Assembly (NCBI RefSeq): GCF_000377565.1
Contig: NZ_KB898377.1
Location: 1-64,000, forward strand
Source: Rhizobium sp. 2MFCol3.1
GTDB taxonomy: Bacteria; Pseudomonadota; Alphaproteobacteria; Rhizobiales; Rhizobiaceae
Reading direction: 5' to 3'
DNA length: 64,000 bases
Position numbers and translations under genes: made by a program. The notes beneath the pieces are model-generated. The model worked only from the letters and a program-made list of their open reading frames with translations. It was not told the DNA's origin and ran no database searches. This document shows, piece after piece, positions 20,059 to 31,388 of this stretch; position 1 is the first letter of the stretch; each line of letters begins with the position of its first letter.

Positions 20059-20988
20059 ATGACGGATTTGCAGGCAATCCTCGACAGTATCTACACCGAA
20101 CTCCAGCCGCGCATCAGCGAGGGCAAGGTCGCGGACTATATTCCTGAGCTTGCCAAGATCGATCCCGCCCAGTTCGGGCTTTCGGTCGTCACTGTCGATG
20201 GCAAGGTCTATAGCGTCGGCGATGCTGCCGTGCCGTTCTCGATCCAGAGTATCTCCAAGGTGTTCATGCTGACGCTCGCGCTCGGCAAGGTCGGCGAAGG
20301 GCTGTGGAAGCGGGTCGGGCGCGAGCCGTCAGGCAACTCCTTCAACTCGATCGTCCAGCTCGAGCAGGAAGCCGGCATTCCCCGCAATCCCTTCATCAAT
20401 GCCGGCGCGATTGCCGTTGCCGACGTGGTGCTTGCCGGACACGAGCCGCGCGAGGCGATCGGCGAAGTCCTGCGCTTCGTGCGCTATTTGGCCGATGATG
20501 AAACCGTGACGATCGACGACAAGGTCGCCAAATCCGAGACTCAGACGGGCTACCGTAATTTCGCACTCGCCAATTTCATGCGCGCCTACAAGAACATCGA
20601 TCATCCGGTCGAGCATGTGCTCGGCGTCTATTTCCACCAGTGCGCGCTGTCGATGACCTGCGAGCAGCTGGCCCGCGCCGGTCTCTTCCTCGCCGCCCGT
20701 GGTGCGAACCCGATGACCGGCCATTCGGTCGTCTCGCCCAAACGCGCGCGCCGCATCAATGCGCTGATGCTGACTTGCGGCCATTACGACGGATCTGGCG
20801 ATTTCGCCTATCACGTCGGCCTGCCCGGCAAGAGCGGCGTCGGCGGCGGCATCTTCGCGGTGGCGCCGGGTATCGCCTCGATCGCGGTCTGGTCGCCGGG
20901 GCTGAACAAGGTCGGCAATTCGCAGCTCGGTGCCGTTGCGCTGGAAATGCTGGCGGCGCGCACGGGATGGTCGGTTTTCGGCGATTGA
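20059..20988 (+). CDS. glsA: Glutaminase
   Basis: Hydrolyses glutamine to glutamate and ammonia. A 309-residue serine-dependent glutaminase of the beta-lactamase-like fold, with the Ser-X-X-Lys catalytic pair in FSIQSISKV (S64, K67) and the conserved [34 protein letters not shown] and [10 protein letters not shown] segments. The ATG at 20059 has GAGAGGGG just upstream. The strong terminator directly before it suggests either attenuation or a promoter hidden in the structured interval. Confidence 0.95.
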   Translation: MTDLQAILDSIYTELQPRISEGKVADYIPELAKIDPAQFGLSVVTVDGKVYSVGDAAVPFSIQSISKVFMLTLALGKVGEGLWKRVGREPSGNSFNSIVQLEQEAGIPRNPFINAGAIAVADVVLAGHEPREAIGEVLRFVRYLADDETVTIDDKVAKSETQTGYRNFALANFMRAYKNIDHPVEHVLGVYFHQCALSMTCEQLARAGLFLAARGANPMTGHSVVSPKRARRINALMLTCGHYDGSGDFAYHVGLPGKSGVGGGIFAVAPGIASIAVWSPGLNKVGNSQLGAVALEMLAARTGWSVFGD

Positions 20989-21058
20989 TGCTGGGTTGTG
21001 GCGCGGCTTTCTGCTAGACGGGGTTTGGTTTCGACCTGGGGCCTGAACGGATGAGACA

Positions 21059-21952
21059 ATGAATATCGCAGCCAATATCGCGCCAAGCATCGGGGATGAG
21101 CTTGAAACGCCTGAGACCGAGGGCGCGATCGCGCATGCGCTGTTTGCCGATGCGCCAAGCTCCGTCTCGTTCAACAAGCTGCGCAAGCGGCTGCTGCGCC
21201 AGGTGCGCCAGGCCTTCGACGATTTCGGCATGCTGAAGGGCCAGAAGCGCTGGCTGATCGGACTTTCCGGCGGCAAGGATTCCTACGGCTTGTTGGCGCT
21301 GCTGCTCGACCTGCAATGGCGCGGCCTGCTGCCGGTCGAGCTCGTCGCCTGCAATCTCGATCAGGGTCAGCCGAACTTTCCGAAGCATATCCTGCCGGAG
21401 TATCTGGCGAAGATCGGCGTCAAGCACCGGATCGAGTATCGCGACACCTATTCGATCGTGAAGGAGAAGGTCCCGGCTGGCGGCACCTACTGCTCGCTCT
21501 GTTCGCGCCTGCGCCGTGGTAATCTCTATCGCATCGCCCGCGAGGAAGGCTGCGACGCGCTGGTGCTCGGCCACCACCGCGAGGATATTCTCGAAACCTT
21601 CTTCATGAACTTCTTCCACGGCGGCCGCCTGGCCTCGATGCCGGCAAAGCTGCTAAACGACGAGGGCGACCTGATGGTGCTGCGGCCGCTGGCCTATTGC
21701 GCCGAGGACGACATGGCAAAATTCGCCGCCGCCATGCAGTTTCCGATCATCCCTTGCGATCTCTGCGGTTCGCAGGACGGGCTGCAGCGCAATGCCATGA
21801 AGGACATGCTCGCTGATATCGAGCGCCGCATGCCCGGCCGCAAGGACACGATGTTGCGCGCGCTCTCGCATGTGAACCCGTCGCATCTGCTCGATCCCAA
21901 GCTTTTCGACTTCGCCGGCCTGATGGCAGGTGATGCCGCGCCGAAAACCTGA
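21059..21952 (+). CDS. ttcA: tRNA 2-thiocytidine biosynthesis protein TtcA
   Basis: Thiolates C32 of tRNAs using ATP and an Fe-S cluster. 297 residues, with PP-loop SGGKDS (70-75), the cluster-type cysteines in [12 protein letters not shown] (C145, C148) and a further Cys pair in [28 protein letters not shown] is a TtcA signature. Sulfur for this reaction comes from cysteine desulfurases such as those of the suf operon in this window. Confidence 0.95.
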   Translation: MNIAANIAPSIGDELETPETEGAIAHALFADAPSSVSFNKLRKRLLRQVRQAFDDFGMLKGQKRWLIGLSGGKDSYGLLALLLDLQWRGLLPVELVACNLDQGQPNFPKHILPEYLAKIGVKHRIEYRDTYSIVKEKVPAGGTYCSLCSRLRRGNLYRIAREEGCDALVLGHHREDILETFFMNFFHGGRLASMPAKLLNDEGDLMVLRPLAYCAEDDMAKFAAAMQFPIIPCDLCGSQDGLQRNAMKDMLADIERRMPGRKDTMLRALSHVNPSHLLDPKLFDFAGLMAGDAAPKT

Positions 21953-22049
21953 TTTCGTTGCGGGCGTAAGCTCTTGTTTTGACACATGTCGTTGTCGCAA
22001 AATTGCGGCATAGTCTTTCGGCATGTCACAACGCCAGGAAGGATGAACC

Positions 22050-22874
22050 ATGGTTTCCAAGATAGATGTCACCACGCTTGCCGATCTCTTGCGGCGGGCG
22101 GCGAAGGCGGAAATATTGCCGCGCTTCCGCCGGCTGGGCAGCGACGACGTGCGCGCCAAGACGGAGGCGACCGATCTGTTGACGGAAGCCGATCTTGAAG
22201 CCGAGCGGATGATCAAGGCCGAGGTCGCGACGCTGTGGCCGGAAGCGCTGTTCATCGGTGAGGAATCCGTCGCGGCCGACCCCGCGTTGCTTGGCAAGCT
22301 GAAGGATGCGTCGCTGTCGATCATCGTCGATCCCGTCGACGGCACCTTCAATTTCGCCTCGGGAATTCCCGCCTTCGGTGTCATGGCCTCGGTGGTCGCG
22401 AATGGCGAATGCATTGCCGGCATCATCTACGATCCGATGGGCGACGACTGGGTTATCGCCGAAAAGGGCGCCGGCGCATGGCTGAAGCGCCCAGATGGCA
22501 GCTCCGAACGGCTCTCGGTCGCCAAGCCTGTCGCGCTCGACCAGATGGTCGGCATGGCCTCGACGGGCTTCCTGGCGCCCGGCAAACGCGCCGAAGTGCT
22601 CGCCAACCTCGCCAAGGTCCGCTTCATCTGCAACTACCGCTGCGCCGCGCACGAACACCGGGCGTTCGCCGGCGGCCATGTGCATTACCTCATGTACAAC
22701 AAGCTGATGCCCTGGGACCACCTCGGCGGCACGCTCGCCTGCGTCGAAGCCGGCGGCTACGCGGCGCGCTTCGACGGTTCGGCCTATCTGCCGCAGCATG
22801 TGGATGGCGGCCTGCTGATCGCGCCGGACAAGGAGAGCTGGGAGCTGCTGCGGCGCGAGGTGTTTACCGTTTAA
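22050..22874 (+). CDS. Inositol monophosphatase family protein
   Basis: A 274-residue magnesium-dependent sugar-phosphate phosphatase. Metal-site motifs are visible: Glu in FIGEES, DPVDGTFNFASG and PWDHLGGTLACVEAGG. Members include SuhB (myo-inositol monophosphatase), CysQ and histidinol phosphatase, and the sequence does not settle the substrate. The start has AGGAAGGATG-like spacing upstream. Confidence 0.88.
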   Translation: MVSKIDVTTLADLLRRAAKAEILPRFRRLGSDDVRAKTEATDLLTEADLEAERMIKAEVATLWPEALFIGEESVAADPALLGKLKDASLSIIVDPVDGTFNFASGIPAFGVMASVVANGECIAGIIYDPMGDDWVIAEKGAGAWLKRPDGSSERLSVAKPVALDQMVGMASTGFLAPGKRAEVLANLAKVRFICNYRCAAHEHRAFAGGHVHYLMYNKLMPWDHLGGTLACVEAGGYAARFDGSAYLPQHVDGGLLIAPDKESWELLRREVFTV

Positions 22875-22986
22875 GGGAATGCTCGCTCGAGATGCGGCCG
22901 CACGAAATGTGTGGCCGCGTCCGGCTTGAGCGGGAACCCTTCTTGAAGCATGTTGTGCTTGCCGACGTCTTCGGGGAGGAACACCA

Positions 22987-23592
22987 ATGAGCTTCGAGTA
23001 TCTTCTGACTGCCTTCATCATATGTGTGACGCCGGGGATCGGTGTGATCTATACGCTTTCCTCCACTCTGGGTGGGGGAATTCGCGCCGGCTTCTGGGCG
23101 GCAATCGGCTGCACTGTCGCTACCGTTCTTCATCTGGCAGTCGCCATGGCCGGGCTCGCCGCCGTGCTCTACACCAGCGCGATCCTGTTCCAGATGGTCA
23201 AGTTTGCCGGTGTTGCATACCTGATCTGGATGGCCTGGGCGGTTCTCAACGATCATGAGGGGCTGTCGGTTCGGCCGAGCGCGCCAGCATCTGCAGGGCG
23301 GCTCGTGTGGCGCGGAATTCTGCTGAACATCCTGAACCCCAAGCTGCCGCTGTTTTTCATTGCATTCATTCCGCAATTCGTTCCAGCGGGTAGCTCGATC
23401 GGCGTTCTGGTCGAGCTCGGCTTTGGTTTCACCATGATGACCTTTGCGGTGTTCATGGGATACGCGGTCGCTGCGGCAACCGGACGGGAGAGACTGTTGC
23501 AGAGCCGTCGTGCGATGAACTGGATGCGCCGAGCCTTCGCGGCCTCCTTCGCCTTTTTGGGATTGAAGCTGGCTACCGAGGTAACGCGCTAG
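22987..23592 (+). CDS. LysE-family amino-acid exporter
   Basis: A 201-residue membrane protein with six predicted helices. The LysE/RhtB start FEYLLTAFIICVTPGIGVIYTLSSTLGGG and the helix-3 region FAGVAYLIWMAWAVL are typical. Probably exports an amino acid or derivative such as homoserine lactone; the substrate is not evident. GAGGAAC sits before the ATG, and a bidirectional terminator follows. Confidence 0.9.
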   Translation: MSFEYLLTAFIICVTPGIGVIYTLSSTLGGGIRAGFWAAIGCTVATVLHLAVAMAGLAAVLYTSAILFQMVKFAGVAYLIWMAWAVLNDHEGLSVRPSAPASAGRLVWRGILLNILNPKLPLFFIAFIPQFVPAGSSIGVLVELGFGFTMMTFAVFMGYAVAAATGRERLLQSRRAMNWMRRAFAASFAFLGLKLATEVTR

Positions 23593-23610
23593 ACCGCCGT
23601 GCCGGAATTG

Positions 23611-23636
23611 AAAAGGCCCCGTTGCCGGGGCCTTTT
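23611..23636. terminator. Bidirectional terminator between lysE-like and MFS genes
   Basis: A ten-bp stem AAAAGGCCCC/GGGGCCTTTT (23611-23620 with 23627-23636) around six bases, between two genes that converge here. Confidence 0.9.
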
Positions 23637-23641
23637 GATGT

Positions 23642-24922
23642 TCAGAAATGTCCAGCGCCCGGATCGAGCTGCGGATCGTCGCCCGGGTGGGTGAAGAGCT
23701 TGCCGCCTTCGGCCCAGAGCGTGGCCACAATGCTGATCAGGCCGAACAGGGCGAAGCCGCCGAAGAGCGGTTGCACCGTGCCGTTGAACAGCTGGCCGAC
23801 CGCACCGCCGAGGATGGCGCCGAAGGTGGTCGAGACGAAGCCGGTGATCGAGGTCGCGGTGCCGGCGAGGTTGCCCATCGGCTCCAGGCTGATCGCCGTG
23901 AAGTTGGTGGCGATCACGGCGAACATCATCAGCAGGATCGTGAACAGCGTATAGGCCAGCGTGAAGCTTGGCGTGCCGCCGAGCGCCTTGAAGAAGCCGA
24001 TCGCCGAGATGATGGTGAAGAGGATCATCGCGACATGCGAGATGCGGCGCATGCCAAACTTGCGCACGAAGAAGCCGTTGGCGAAGTTGGCGACCGCGAT
24101 GCCGCCGGCAGTGGCGGCAAAGGCGATCGGAAGCCAGTCGCCAAGGCCGTAGACCTCGCCGAAGACCTGCTGAACCGAGATCACATAGGCGCTGATGACG
24201 GCGGTAAACATGGTCAGGCCAATCATGTAGCCACAGGTGATCTTGTTGGTCAGAACCGTCTTGAAGCCGTCGACAATGTTGCCGAAGGAGAGCGGGATGC
24301 GCTCTTCGCGCGGCAGCGATTCTTTCAGGCGAAGAGATGCCCAGATGAACAGGATGGCGCCGACGATGCCGAGCAGGATGAAGATCCAGTGCCAGTTGGC
24401 ATAGGTGATGATCAGCTGCCCCACCGAGGGCGCGACGATCGGCACGATCATGAAGACGATCATGACATAGGACATGACGCGCGCCATCTCGCGGCCACCG
24501 AAGCAATCACGAACGACGGCCATAGTGGTGATGCGCACGGCCGCGCCGCCGAGGCCCTGGATGAAGCGCATGACGAGCAGCATCTCGAAGCTGCCGGTGG
24601 CGGCGGCGCCGAACATGGCGAGCACATAGACCGCGAGGCCTCCGAGCATGATGTTGCGGCGGCCGAACGTGTCGGACAGGCTGCCGAAGATGATCTGCGA
24701 TACGCCGAAGCCGAGGAAGAAGACGCCGATGACGAGCTGCGCGTCGTTGGCGTTGGCGACATTGAGTGCATGGCCCATGGCGGGCAAGGCAGGCAGCATG
24801 CTGTCGATCGCCATGGCGACGCTTGCCGTCATGATGGCGATGGTGATGACGAATTCGAGGAAGCCCATGCCGATGCGGCTGGATCCCTGGTTTTCGGTAT
24901 GCGGCTTATGGGGCGGCGTCAT
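23642..24922 (-). CDS. MFS multidrug transporter, Bcr/CflA type (copy 1)
   Basis: A 426-residue inner-membrane antiporter with 12 helices. MFS motif A is GSLSDTFGRRNIMLGG, and the DHA1-type helix-5 motif reads IVPIVAPSVGQLIITYANWHWIF. The opening AIDSMLPALPAMG is typical of Bcr/CflA drug pumps. It lies 46 bases downstream of a clearly related MFS gene on the same strand, so the two look like a tandem duplication. AGGACAATC precedes the ATG. Confidence 0.88.
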   Translation of the reverse strand: MTPPHKPHTENQGSSRIGMGFLEFVITIAIMTASVAMAIDSMLPALPAMGHALNVANANDAQLVIGVFFLGFGVSQIIFGSLSDTFGRRNIMLGGLAVYVLAMFGAAATGSFEMLLVMRFIQGLGGAAVRITTMAVVRDCFGGREMARVMSYVMIVFMIVPIVAPSVGQLIITYANWHWIFILLGIVGAILFIWASLRLKESLPREERIPLSFGNIVDGFKTVLTNKITCGYMIGLTMFTAVISAYVISVQQVFGEVYGLGDWLPIAFAATAGGIAVANFANGFFVRKFGMRRISHVAMILFTIISAIGFFKALGGTPSFTLAYTLFTILLMMFAVIATNFTAISLEPMGNLAGTATSITGFVSTTFGAILGGAVGQLFNGTVQPLFGGFALFGLISIVATLWAEGGKLFTHPGDDPQLDPGAGHF

Positions 24923-24968
24923 ATGATTGTCCTGGAATATAGATATGTCTCAATCGTCGCATGCATGC

Positions 24969-26216
24969 TCAAACAGCCGGATTATGCGGCTGGAAGAGCT
25001 TTCCCTTCTCGGCGATCAGCACGAAAACGAGGCCGATGATCGAGACCGTGAAATAACCGGCGACCATCGGAAGCGCCGTGCCGTTGAAGGCTTGGCCGAT
25101 GCCGGCACCGATCAGCGCACCGCCGACGGTGCTCATGAAACCGAGAACCGAGGAGGCGGTGCCGGCGACGTGGCCAAGCGGCTCCATGGCCAGCGAATTG
25201 AAGTTCGAGCCGATCCAGCCGAACTGGAACATCGACAGACCGAAGAAGCCGATGAACAGGAAGAAGGGCATCGGGTGCGGGCCGAATATGAGCGCCAACA
25301 GCCAGATGGTGTTGATGGTGATGAAGCCGAGCAGCGCGCCATGCGACAGACGACGCATGCCGAACTTGCCGACGAGACGGGAATTCAGGAAGGACGACAC
25401 CGACATGAAGACCGCGACACCTGCAAAGGCGAAGGGGAAATAGACGCCGAGGCCGTAGATGCCGACATAGATCTGCTGCGCCGAGTTGATGAAGCCGAAC
25501 AGCGAGCCGAAGATGAAGGTGCTGGCGATCGTGTAGCAGAGAGCGATGCGGTTGGTCAGAACAAGCTTGAAGCCGCCCAGCACCGATTTCGCGGTAAAGG
25601 GGCGAACGTTCTCCGGACGCAGCGTTTCGGGCAGGCGGATATAGGCCCAGCCGGCGATGATCGCCGCCATCACGGCGATGAACAGGAAGATCAGATGCCA
25701 GCTGCCAAAGAGCATGATGATCTGGCCACTACCGGGCGCGATGACGGGAACGATCATGAAGACCATCATGATCAGCGACATGACCTCGGCCATCTGGCGG
25801 CCGCCGTAAATGTCGCGAACGATCGAGATCGTGATGACACGGGTGGCCGCGGAGCCGAGGCCCTGGATGAAGCGCAGGATCAGCAGGCCTTCGAAGGTCG
25901 GAACCAGCGCGCTGCCGAGCGAGGAACAGATATAGATGCCGATGCCGGCCAGAAGCGGCAGGCGGCGACCGAAGCGATCGGACAGCGGGCCATAGATGAG
26001 CTGGGCAAAACCGAAGCCGAGAAGGTAGCTGGAGACGACGAACTGGCGATGGTTCTCGCTTTCGACGTTCAGACTGGCGCCGATCTGCTGCAGCGCCGGT
26101 AGCATGATATCGATCGCCAGCGAGTTGATCGCCATCAGGAAGGCGGCCAGCGCGATGAACTCACCCTTGCCCATGGGGATGCGACCCACGTGCGCGGTTT
26201 GTGATGAATCTGTCAC
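24969..26216 (-). CDS. MFS multidrug transporter, Bcr/CflA type (copy 2)
   Basis: A paralogue of the next gene downstream: IDIMLPALQQIG, GPLSDRFGRRLPLLAG, VPVIAPGSGQIIMLFGSWHLIF and MEPLGHVAGTASSVLGFMSTVGGALIG all have counterparts there. 415 residues from GTG at 26216, which has GGGAA a few bases upstream; ATG at 26174 (MGKGEFIALAAF) is an alternative. Likely a proton-driven drug or metabolite exporter. Confidence 0.85.
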   Translation of the reverse strand: MTDSSQTAHVGRIPMGKGEFIALAAFLMAINSLAIDIMLPALQQIGASLNVESENHRQFVVSSYLLGFGFAQLIYGPLSDRFGRRLPLLAGIGIYICSSLGSALVPTFEGLLILRFIQGLGSAATRVITISIVRDIYGGRQMAEVMSLIMMVFMIVPVIAPGSGQIIMLFGSWHLIFLFIAVMAAIIAGWAYIRLPETLRPENVRPFTAKSVLGGFKLVLTNRIALCYTIASTFIFGSLFGFINSAQQIYVGIYGLGVYFPFAFAGVAVFMSVSSFLNSRLVGKFGMRRLSHGALLGFITINTIWLLALIFGPHPMPFFLFIGFFGLSMFQFGWIGSNFNSLAMEPLGHVAGTASSVLGFMSTVGGALIGAGIGQAFNGTALPMVAGYFTVSIIGLVFVLIAEKGKLFQPHNPAV

Positions 26217-26240
26217 AATGTAATTCCCAAAACAGGCCAA

Positions 26241-26261
26241 GGCGCTGTTCAGCACAGCGCC
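26241..26261. other. Stem-loop in the leader of the MFS copy 2 gene
   Basis: GGCGCTG (26241-26247) and CAGCGCC (26255-26261) form a seven-bp stem. On the minus strand it is followed within eight bases by TTTT and the MFS ribosome site. It may be a second terminator for grxD or an attenuator for the pump. Confidence 0.5.
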
Positions 26262-26269
26262 TCGGACTC

Positions 26270-26304
26270 AAAATACAAAAATGGAAACCGGGCGGACGCC
26301 CGGT
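26270..26304 (-). terminator. Intrinsic terminator of grxD
   Basis: On the minus strand, the eight-bp stem ACCGGGCG/CGCCCGGT (26287-26294 with 26297-26304) is followed by a T-rich run. It lies 12 bases after the grxD stop. Confidence 0.75.
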
Positions 26305-26315
26305 GACCGGTCAGG

Positions 26316-26651
26316 TCAAGCGGCGCCGCGAACGGTTACGCCGTTTTCCTGGAAGTGCTGCTGCAATTCGCCAGCCTGGAACATTTCCTTGACGATGTCG
26401 CAGCCGCCGATGAATTCACCCTTGACGTAGAGCTGGGGAATGGTCGGCCAGTTGGAGTAATCCTTGATGCCCTGGCGGATTTCCGAATCGGCGAGCACGT
26501 TGACGCTCTTGTAGTCGACGCCGATGTAATCGAGAATCTGCACGACCTGGCCGGAGAAACCACACTGGGGAAACTGCGGCGTGCCCTTCATGAAAAGGAC
26601 GACGTCGTTGGTCTTGATTTCGTTGTCGATGAATTCGTTGATGCCGCTCAT
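26316..26651 (-). CDS. grxD: Monothiol glutaredoxin (Grx4 type)
   Basis: A 111-residue CGFS glutaredoxin. The active-site PQCGFS has Cys30, with WPTIPQLYVKGEFIGGCDI as the glutathione-binding region. Such proteins hold a [2Fe-2S] cluster with glutathione and pass it on, and form complexes with BolA proteins in iron sensing. The ATG at 26651 follows AAAGGA. A bolA gene lies 1.4 kb upstream on the same strand, with lysR between. Confidence 0.95.
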   Translation of the reverse strand: MSGINEFIDNEIKTNDVVLFMKGTPQFPQCGFSGQVVQILDYIGVDYKSVNVLADSEIRQGIKDYSNWPTIPQLYVKGEFIGGCDIVKEMFQAGELQQHFQENGVTVRGAA

Positions 26652-26796
26652 GGGACCTAATCCTTTCAACAGGCGAGTTAAAGGCCCGCCGTTTCAATCG
26701 TTAAGCTTAGATAGCATGTGACGACCGGAATTCCAGCAGGTGGGAACAAAAAAAGGAGGGCCCTATCGGTCTGATGTTCCCGCTGTTGCCGAAGCG

Positions 26797-27711
26797 TTAC
26801 GCCTGGCCATCGCCTTTTGAAGCCTCCTGAGAATTTACGGAGGTTTTAAGCCAATCCACGAAGACAGAGGCCTGAGGCGAGAGATCATCGAAACTCCTGG
26901 CAACAAGCCAGTATGCGCCATGCGGAATGGTGGTATCGAACGGCTGCACAAGTTCTCCCGCCATGAGTTCATCGCGGATAAACATCCTGTCCATCAATGC
27001 GATACCCTCTCCGCGCAGCGTCGCTTGCAGGATGAGCGCGCCATCGGGATAGACCGAGCCGCGTGTTTCGCCGGCCTGTGCACCGGCGGCCGTAAACCAG
27101 CGATGCCAAAGGTCCCGATTGTCTTCATGAAGCAACGGGAATTGCAGCAGATCCGTCGGCTTGGTCACGGGGCCGCGCGCACTCAGCAAATCGGGCGCGA
27201 TCACCGGGATCATTGTCACGTCGGCGAGCCATTGGCATTCCACCCTCGGCCACTCCGTTCTCGTCGCGCTGTGGCGAACGGCGATCTCCACGCGGCCCGC
27301 CCTGAATTCTACGGGGCGCGGGTCCACGTCAAGCAACAGGTCGATATCGGGCTGCAAGCGACGAAATGAGGCCAGGCGCGGCGCCAGCCAGCCCGCCGCG
27401 AAGGACGGCTCGACGCTGATCGATAATGACGAGGCGGGCTTGTTGGCCTTCAGACGGTCGAGAGATGTGCCGATCGCATCGAAACTCGCCGTAAGGACGG
27501 CCAGCAACGTCTCGCCCGAGCTGGTGAGAACGACCATGCGGTGGTGCCGCTCGAACAGCGGTTGGCCAAGCTGCCGCTCCAGTTCGCGCACCTGCCGGCT
27601 AACCGCGGACTGTGAAATCAGCAGTTCGTCGGCCGCCCGGGTGAAGCTCCGCAGACGCGCCGCGACCTCGAAACTGCGTAGGGCGGTCAAAGGTAGGCGA
27701 CCACGTTTCAT
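26797..27711 (-). CDS. LysR-family regulator, GcvA-like
   Basis: A 304-residue regulator: winged helix-turn-helix at about 5-65 (LTALRSFEVAARLRSFTRAADELLISQSAVSRQVRELE) and a periplasmic-binding-type effector domain (about 90-295). The phrase LPLTALRSFEVAARLRSFTRAA is typical of the GcvA/AmpR branch. The ATG at 27711 has TGAGGT six bases upstream. It stands divergent to a 56-codon reading frame and interrupts the usual bolA-grxD neighbourhood. Target and ligand unknown. Confidence 0.88.
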   Translation of the reverse strand: MKRGRLPLTALRSFEVAARLRSFTRAADELLISQSAVSRQVRELERQLGQPLFERHHRMVVLTSSGETLLAVLTASFDAIGTSLDRLKANKPASSLSISVEPSFAAGWLAPRLASFRRLQPDIDLLLDVDPRPVEFRAGRVEIAVRHSATRTEWPRVECQWLADVTMIPVIAPDLLSARGPVTKPTDLLQFPLLHEDNRDLWHRWFTAAGAQAGETRGSVYPDGALILQATLRGEGIALMDRMFIRDELMAGELVQPFDTTIPHGAYWLVARSFDDLSPQASVFVDWLKTSVNSQEASKGDGQA

Positions 27712-27811
27712 GGATAACCTCAAGTCATGCGAAGTGGACGATAAGCTCGTTTGAAGACCTTGGGCAACCGGAATTCAATGGCCATCGCGATCAAACCCGC
27801 GAGGAAAGACC

Positions 27812-27982
27812 ATGTGGAGCGAAGTCTATCGTCTGATCACGGATGTCATCCGGATCGTCTCGTTTCAGCCGCGCGGCGCCGACAACGCGTGGCGAGCGAC
27901 CGGCGATTGGCCGATTGAAGTCGATTGGAATGTGGAGTCGAGAGTGGGGACGTGCCGCCGTAGGCAGTCGAGGGACGATTGA
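27812..27982 (+). CDS. Small hypothetical protein divergent from lysR
   Basis: A 56-codon frame starting MWSEVYRLITDVIRIVSFQP, with a strong GAGGAAAGACC ribosome site directly before its ATG. The N-terminal 18 residues could form an amphipathic helix; the rest is Trp- and Arg-rich. It faces away from lysR across 100 bases. That interval has a LysR-like TTG-N11-CAA at 27751-27767. No family is recognised, so it may be spurious or the regulator's target. Confidence 0.35.
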   Translation: MWSEVYRLITDVIRIVSFQPRGADNAWRATGDWPIEVDWNVESRVGTCRRRQSRDD

Positions 27983-28016
27983 ATTGACGGCACGTGTTCA
28001 CGGAAGAATGAGAAAC

Positions 28017-28045
28017 AAAAATGCCCGGTGGAACCGGGCATCTTT
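28017..28045. terminator. Bidirectional terminator at the bolA end
   Basis: The nine-bp stem ATGCCCGGT/ACCGGGCAT (28021-28029 with 28033-28041) has a three-base loop, with a T-tract on the minus strand and CTTTT on the plus strand. Confidence 0.85.
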
Positions 28046-28067
28046 TAACAGGCTATGACGGCAGGCC

Positions 28068-28301
28068 TTATTCCGGCGCCGAGGTCTGCAGCGCCAGAGC
28101 GTGCAGAACGCCGCCCATGTTGCCCTTCAGCGCGTCGTAGACCATCTTGTGCTGCTGCACACGGCTCTTGCCGCGGAAGGCTTCGGCTACGACTTCGGCG
28201 GCGTAATGATCGCCGTCGCCCGCCAGATCACGGATGACCACCTTTGCGCCGGGGATGCCGGCCTTGATCATGTCTTCGATGTCACCGGGTTTCATGGCCA
28301 T
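28068..28301 (-). CDS. bolA: BolA-family protein
   Basis: A 77-residue BolA-like protein. Conserved segments are VVIRDLAGDGDHYAAEVVAEAFRGKSRVQQHKMVYDAL, with His residues able to ligate a cluster shared with a monothiol glutaredoxin. In alphaproteobacteria BolA/Grx pairs handle Fe-S traffic and iron signalling. It starts 20 bases after the purL stop and is likely cotranscribed with purL. Confidence 0.92.
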   Translation of the reverse strand: MAMKPGDIEDMIKAGIPGAKVVIRDLAGDGDHYAAEVVAEAFRGKSRVQQHKMVYDALKGNMGGVLHALALQTSAPE

Positions 28302-28321
28302 GGTCGATTACTCCTTGCGCA

Positions 28322-30664
<2,343 letters not shown>

Positions 30665-30679
30665 TCAATATCGGGAAGT

Positions 30680-31261
30680 TTAGAACTTGTAGCCGACCTG
30701 GATGCCGGCGCGTGTCATGCCGTTGTTCGGTCCGTCGCATAGATTTGCGTGCGAGGAATGGGCGACTTGCGCCATGACATTCCAGTGCGCGTCGAAGCGA
30801 TAACCGGCGCCGACATATTCGTGGAAGAGGAAACGACAGCCGAGATCGGGACCATCGGCGCTGTTATCGAGATCGCCATTGTGCCAGACGCCACCGAAAC
30901 CGGCTTCGGCGAAGACCTTCTCGTTGAAATTAACAGTCCAGGCGAGGCCACCGAAAATCTGCGTCGCTTCGCCCGAGGTGCCGATCGAGGTGCCGAGGTT
31001 CAGGCGCGGACGCGCCAGCGTCTGCTTCCAGTCCGTTGCGGTATCCTGGCCGAACGGGTCGAAGAAAACCGTGACCTCAGGGAAGACGCCATCTTCGTGG
31101 CTGTGGCCGCCTTGGATCGACGCCGAGGCGCCAAAGCGCAATTCGTCAAAGATCTTCTCATCCGCATGAGCCGAGACCGGCAGGAGCGAGATGTTTGCAA
31201 GGAGCGCCGCGAGGAGTAGTCCGCGGCCAGTCGATGCAGATGCCATGCTTTTCATTGTCAT
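30680..31261 (-). CDS. Acyloxyacyl hydrolase / lipid A deacylase PagL-like protein
   Basis: A 193-residue outer-membrane beta-barrel precursor with a signal peptide (about 1-34, LLPVSAHADE). The last 60 residues resemble PagL, which removes the 3-O acyl chain of lipid A: FHEYVGAGYRFD followed by the His-x-Ser element in VAHSSHANLCDGPNNG, and a terminal aromatic residue (GYKF) for barrel insertion. The Glu that completes the triad in Pseudomonas PagL is not obvious here. The start at 31261 follows AAAGGCGG; ATG at 31255 is possible. Confidence 0.72.
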   Translation of the reverse strand: MTMKSMASASTGRGLLLAALLANISLLPVSAHADEKIFDELRFGASASIQGGHSHEDGVFPEVTVFFDPFGQDTATDWKQTLARPRLNLGTSIGTSGEATQIFGGLAWTVNFNEKVFAEAGFGGVWHNGDLDNSADGPDLGCRFLFHEYVGAGYRFDAHWNVMAQVAHSSHANLCDGPNNGMTRAGIQVGYKF

Positions 31262-31388
31262 GCGCCGCCTTTGGTGCCGGCGCACATCGCCGTCCTCACC
31301 GCAATTGGTAGCATGCAAATCGATTCGGTAAAGCGGACAGGCGCTGAAAGCCCTAGATTTTAGCGGGTGCGGCTGATCTGCAACAGCT

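Noticed and set aside
21953-22049. Possible suhB-type small RNA before the inositol monophosphatase gene
   Set aside because: A small RNA of that name exists in Rhizobiales, but this 97-base gap shows only a short CGCAAAATTGCG hairpin and no terminator.
26720-26796. Terminator of lysR
   Set aside because: There is a T-run on the minus strand after AGGGCCCT, but no convincing stem directly before it.
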